Shown in pieces: positions 19,144-22,232 of a DNA stretch of 22,232 nucleotides. Source of the stretch: CAYJDR01 sp964368965 (GTDB lineage: Bacteria; Chrysiogenota; Deferribacteres; Deferribacterales; Mucispirillaceae); contig CAYJDR010000037.1 of assembly GCA_964368965.1 (NCBI GenBank), positions 1-22,232 on the forward strand, written 5' to 3'. The notes beneath the pieces are model-generated. The model saw only the letters and a list, made by a program, of their open reading frames with translations, had not been told where the DNA came from and searched no databases. The translations under genes and the position numbers were made by a program. Each line of letters starts with the position of its first letter. Position 1 is the first letter of the stretch.

Positions 19144-21459
19144 ATGTCAAATTTCAACGTATCATCAGTCAGATATCGCTTTTTATTGACTGTATTGATT
19201 TTTATTAACATAGCTTTCATAACAATCGGTTATGTAGGCTACAACTTGCTAAAAGATGCCCTCATCGTTGAGCGAGGTGAAAACCTGCTCTCTATCACTC
19301 ATATACTTGACTCATACTTACCTGAAGGTGGCTATGATGAGCTGTTAGCAGAAGCTGGCCTCAATTATGCAACCGATGAAGCACAACTCGAATACCTAAA
19401 TTCACGCCTCCATGATATATCTGAGCGTATCGGCTCATCTAGCGAAGGGATTGGTGTTGGCTATTATTCGAAAGACCTTAACAAAATTGTGACATACAGC
19501 CCTGATTCTCAGTTTGGCAATATGGTTGGCAAAACGATTGACCCTGACCACCCTGCACACATAGTTATGAGTCGCAACCAGTCAGATTATGCTTATGGCT
19601 CGATGGTACGTGGCGAAATATTAAATGCTATGCGCCCTCTCGAAAGGGAAGGCAAAGTTATAGGCTACGTGTGGGCTAACCACCTTGAAGCAACAGTCTC
19701 TACAGATATAGATGAAACACTTAATAAAATTATGCTTATCCTTGGCATATTTGTTGTGTTTGCATCAATTTTACTTGCGTTGTTCGTATCGCACTTGATG
19801 AAAGATATCGACCGATTATTAAATGGCGTTAAATCAATGCGCTCTGACATTTCTTTCAGAATACCTAAACTTAATGGCCAATGTGGCGACGTTGCAGACA
19901 CTGTTAACGCAATGACTGATGACCTAATCAAAGCAAATGCAGATGCTGAACGCGCAACAACAGCTATACAAAGTATCCTTGCGAACCTTGATATCGGCAT
20001 ATTCATATATGACTTCGATTTTGATAAGCTCGTTTATATAAACCGCCATGGTAACAATATCTTTAACATTAGCGAAACAGATAACAAAATTTTCACAAAA
20101 AACTTTATTGATTCTGTCGAAGGTGGCAAAAAATTCTTTAGAAAGAAATTCTTGAAAAACCCTGACAACCCTACGTTTGAAACATTCCACAGGGAAGTTC
20201 ACTTAGATTATATTGAAAAAGATGTATTAGTGACAGATAGCTTAGTCCGTTGGCATGATGGCAAGCTTATGCACATGCTTATGGTTTATGATATCACAGA
20301 ACGTAAAGCTCTGCTTGCGGCTGAACTTGCGAACAAAGCACAAAAAGACTTCTTAGCGACAATATCACACGAGATACGCACACCTATGAACGGCGTTATC
20401 GGCATGACTAACTTAGCAATCGAAGCAAAGCCAGAGGAAGTGCAAGGCTATCTTGAAAAAATCCAGTCATCTGGTGTGTTACTACTTGGAATTATTAATG
20501 ATATATTAGACTTATCAACACTTGAAGCTGGTAAAATGTCTATTGAAAAAGCAGTTATTGATATGCCTGAGATTATCAGCAACATACAAAACCTTATTGA
20601 GCCTAGGCTTGCAAGTAAAGATGTCGAGCTTAAACTTGAGATAGACCCATCGGTACCTAAAAAGGCGATTGGCGATAGCTTGCGTATTTCTCAAGTTCTT
20701 ATGAACTTGCTTGGCAACGCATCTAAGTTCACACTAGAAGGTAGCGTCACATTAAAAATGAAAGCAACACCTCAAGATGGCAGAACTCGCTTAAACTGTG
20801 AGGTAGTTGATACAGGTATCGGCATCACTAAAGAGCAACAAGAAGCATTATTCAGGCCATTCTCACAAGCAGAAGCCTCAACAGCACGTAGATTTGGCGG
20901 CACTGGGTTAGGGCTTTCAATTTGCAAAGCGCTTGTTGAAATTATGGGTGGAGAGATTAATGTTTATAGCTCTCCTGGCGAGGGTAGTATCTTTGCGTTC
21001 TCTATCATGATTGATAACTACGACTCATCAAGCGCTATAACAACGGCTGAAGAGCAACCATGGCTAAATGTAACTTTTGATGGCTGTAAGTTTTTGTTGG
21101 TTGATGACAATGAAATAAACAGAGAAATTGCAAATGCAGTATTGAGAAAATTAGGCGTCACAATAGATATAGCAACTAATGGGCAAGAAGCTGTTGATGC
21201 TTATATGGCGAATGATTACGACTTGATTTTGATGGATGTGCTCATGCCAGTTATGAACGGCTATGACGCTACCAAAGCAATCAGAAACAGCAGCAAGTTA
21301 ACTGCAAAATCTATTCCTATTGTAGCAATGACTGCAAACGCAATGGAAGATGATAAAAAAGAATGTTTAGCAGCAGGCATGAATGAGCACACTGCAAAAC
21401 CATTAGATGTTAATAATTTGAAAAGGGTATTATACAACCTACTTCAAGCAAACAAATAG
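19144..21459 (+). CDS. Membrane hybrid histidine kinase with C-terminal receiver domain
   Basis: 771 residues from ATG 19144, with GGGA 5 nt upstream. An in-frame ATG at 19138 lacks room for a ribosome-binding site. Order: TM1 (about 11-33), an extracytoplasmic sensor region of about 160 residues (possibly Cache-like), TM2 (about 196-218), a HAMP-like linker and a PAS-like region (about 275-385). The dimerisation domain follows with SHEIRTPMNG (phosphorylated His409). The ATPase has its N box NLLGNASKF (near 520), DTGIGI and FGGTGLGL. The receiver domain has VDDNE, the phospho-acceptor Asp698 in ILMDVLMPVMNGYDA, then AMTANAM and TAKPLD. No Hpt or DNA-binding domain is attached and no response regulator is adjacent, so its phosphotransfer partner lies elsewhere. 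Ligand unknown. It stands alone between its own promoter and terminator. Confidence 0.93.
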   Translation: MSNFNVSSVRYRFLLTVLIFINIAFITIGYVGYNLLKDALIVERGENLLSITHILDSYLPEGGYDELLAEAGLNYATDEAQLEYLNSRLHDISERIGSSSEGIGVGYYSKDLNKIVTYSPDSQFGNMVGKTIDPDHPAHIVMSRNQSDYAYGSMVRGEILNAMRPLEREGKVIGYVWANHLEATVSTDIDETLNKIMLILGIFVVFASILLALFVSHLMKDIDRLLNGVKSMRSDISFRIPKLNGQCGDVADTVNAMTDDLIKANADAERATTAIQSILANLDIGIFIYDFDFDKLVYINRHGNNIFNISETDNKIFTKNFIDSVEGGKKFFRKKFLKNPDNPTFETFHREVHLDYIEKDVLVTDSLVRWHDGKLMHMLMVYDITERKALLAAELANKAQKDFLATISHEIRTPMNGVIGMTNLAIEAKPEEVQGYLEKIQSSGVLLLGIINDILDLSTLEAGKMSIEKAVIDMPEIISNIQNLIEPRLASKDVELKLEIDPSVPKKAIGDSLRISQVLMNLLGNASKFTLEGSVTLKMKATPQDGRTRLNCEVVDTGIGITKEQQEALFRPFSQAEASTARRFGGTGLGLSICKALVEIMGGEINVYSSPGEGSIFAFSIMIDNYDSSSAITTAEEQPWLNVTFDGCKFLLVDDNEINREIANAVLRKLGVTIDIATNGQEAVDAYMANDYDLILMDVLMPVMNGYDATKAIRNSSKLTAKSIPIVAMTANAMEDDKKECLAAGMNEHTAKPLDVNNLKRVLYNLLQANK

Positions 21460-21477
21460 TTTACAAAATATACAACG

Positions 21478-21510
21478 AAGGGTGAGAAAAAAAATCTCAC
21501 CCTTTTATTT
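21478..21510 (+). terminator. Rho-independent terminator after the hybrid kinase
   Basis: AAGGGTGAGA, a 7-nt A loop, TCTCACCCTT, then TTATTT. A perfect 10-bp stem, 18 nt after the kinase stop codon. The minus-strand gene that ends here (stop at 21512-21510) gets the stem but no following T run. Confidence 0.88.
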
Positions 21511-22232
21511 TAACTTGTTCGCTTACGTGGTATACGCTTCGTACATGGCACATACGTTTGGCACTTACCACACCCCTGACGTGGCGCATATTTTTTACGT
21601 ATGGTGCTGCAAAATGCATGACAAGGTGAATGTTCTTTTCCACCTTCAAGAGTTATCGCATCTGCTGGGCAACGCTTTATGCATGCGCCACAGCTATTAC
21701 AATTTTCATAAATTTCGGTATAATATCGCTCTGATATAGGTAACTCTGCCTCTGTAACAATGCTACAAAATCGCCCCGCCATACCTTTTTCAGTGATAAG
21801 CCCTTTTGACAGCCCAAACGTGCCAAGCCCGCAAATATATGCGACATGACGCTCAGACCAGTTGCTTGTAAAGCCTAATTCTGGATGCTCCCGCACAGCA
21901 AAAAAATCACCACTGCCACTAGGATATACACTAGCATAACCTAACGACTCAAAATAATTCACAACATACTCTGCAAACTTATCCACAAACATTTGACCTT
22001 CATGGCGCGCATGTAACCATAAATTAGAGGGATCACCAACTATTTTATTGGACTTAATAACAGCGTCATTAAACGGCAAAAAGAAAGATATAACCGTTTT
22101 AGCTCTTGGGTTCCACTCAGCAGGCAACTTAAAGTGGTTACCAATGACATCATCTTTGAAAAGTGTAAACATCGAGTCATCAACGCTCGCAACTGCATAA
22201 ATTGGCTCCTCAAAATAACGTGCACCTATGCA
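21510..22232 (-). CDS. QueG-like double 4Fe-4S protein (epoxyqueuosine reductase family), 5' end beyond window
   Basis: 240 residues are visible. The reading frame stays open to the right edge (CIGARYFEEPIYAVASVDD precedes the first internal Met at 22172), so the true start lies outside. The N-terminal part has PRAKTVISFFLPF and the GLGTFGLSKGLITEKGMAGRF stretch typical of the QueG/COG1600 group. The C-terminal part holds a ferredoxin motif C-x2-C-x2-C-x3-C-P (CNSCGACIKRCP) and more cysteines (GCGKCQTYVPC) for a second cluster. True QueG reduces epoxyqueuosine in tRNA using cobalamin and two 4Fe-4S clusters. Many anaerobes also encode shorter relatives of unknown role, and this one resembles those, so I give no symbol. 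It is convergent with the hybrid kinase gene; no queuosine genes are in view. Confidence 0.8.
   Translation of the reverse strand, partial: CIGARYFEEPIYAVASVDDSMFTLFKDDVIGNHFKLPAEWNPRAKTVISFFLPFNDAVIKSNKIVGDPSNLWLHARHEGQMFVDKFAEYVVNYFESLGYASVYPSGSGDFFAVREHPELGFTSNWSERHVAYICGLGTFGLSKGLITEKGMAGRFCSIVTEAELPISERYYTEIYENCNSCGACIKRCPADAITLEGGKEHSPCHAFCSTIRKKYAPRQGCGKCQTYVPCTKRIPRKRTS

Noticed and set aside
22040..22225. Minus-strand 61-residue frame overlapping the QueG-like gene
   Set aside because: The QueG-like frame is open through the same bases to the window edge and shows family sequence there; the other frame has none.
1..22232. Search for CRISPR arrays, insertion sequences, integrases or attachment sites
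   Set aside because: I saw no regularly spaced repeats, transposase or integrase sequence, nor a repeated tRNA end near tRNA-Val. The window looks like stable chromosome.

Overview
The window is an AT-rich piece of chromosome from what looks like a Gram-negative (diderm) bacterium. It carries an MsbA-type exporter, a heptosyltransferase-family glycosyltransferase and nucleotide-sugar genes. The ribosomal proteins S7 and S12 have proteobacterial-style signatures, but I cannot name a phylum from sequence alone. A low-GC host-associated or anaerobic lineage related to Deltaproteobacteria, Deferribacterota or low-GC Alphaproteobacteria is possible. A run of 100 N at 3431-3530 shows this is a scaffold with an assembly gap, probably from a draft or metagenome assembly.

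Layout. (1) 1-3034, minus strand: the str operon rpsL-rpsG-fusA-tuf, with tuf cut by the window edge. It has a leader of roughly 190 nt and several non-ATG starts (TTG for rpsL, GTG for fusA). (2) 3326-8734, plus strand: a two-gene unit with its own near-consensus promoter and terminator. A small beta-grasp-like protein (interrupted by the N gap) is followed by a 1670-residue protein of the DUF5724/DUF4132/DUF7737 type. Neither has a known function, and this pair is the best candidate for an undescribed system. (3) 8857-10145, minus: a GT9 glycosyltransferase, with a small one-helix membrane protein translated from a ribosome-binding site lying in its last codons. (4) 10226-15396, plus: UDP-glucuronate decarboxylase, an MsbA-like ABC exporter, UDP-glucose 6-dehydrogenase and UDP-glucose 4-epimerase. 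(5) 15433-18778, minus: tRNA-Val(GAC)-thrS-infC-rpmI-rplT, a classic translation operon with a clear promoter. infC starts at an ATC codon whose Shine-Dalgarno overlaps the thrS stop. (6) 19144-21459, plus: an orphan hybrid histidine kinase ending in a receiver domain. (7) 21510 to the right edge, minus: a QueG-like double 4Fe-4S protein, cut by the edge.

How the genes fit together. Regions 1 and 5 are housekeeping translation genes. Regions 3 and 4 form an envelope-glycan island. Ugd makes UDP-glucuronate, the decarboxylase turns this into UDP-xylose, and GalE interconverts UDP-Glc and UDP-Gal. The GT9 enzyme would use a sugar donor, and the MsbA-like protein would flip the lipid-linked product. 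The two sides of this island are fired from back-to-back promoters between 10146 and 10285.
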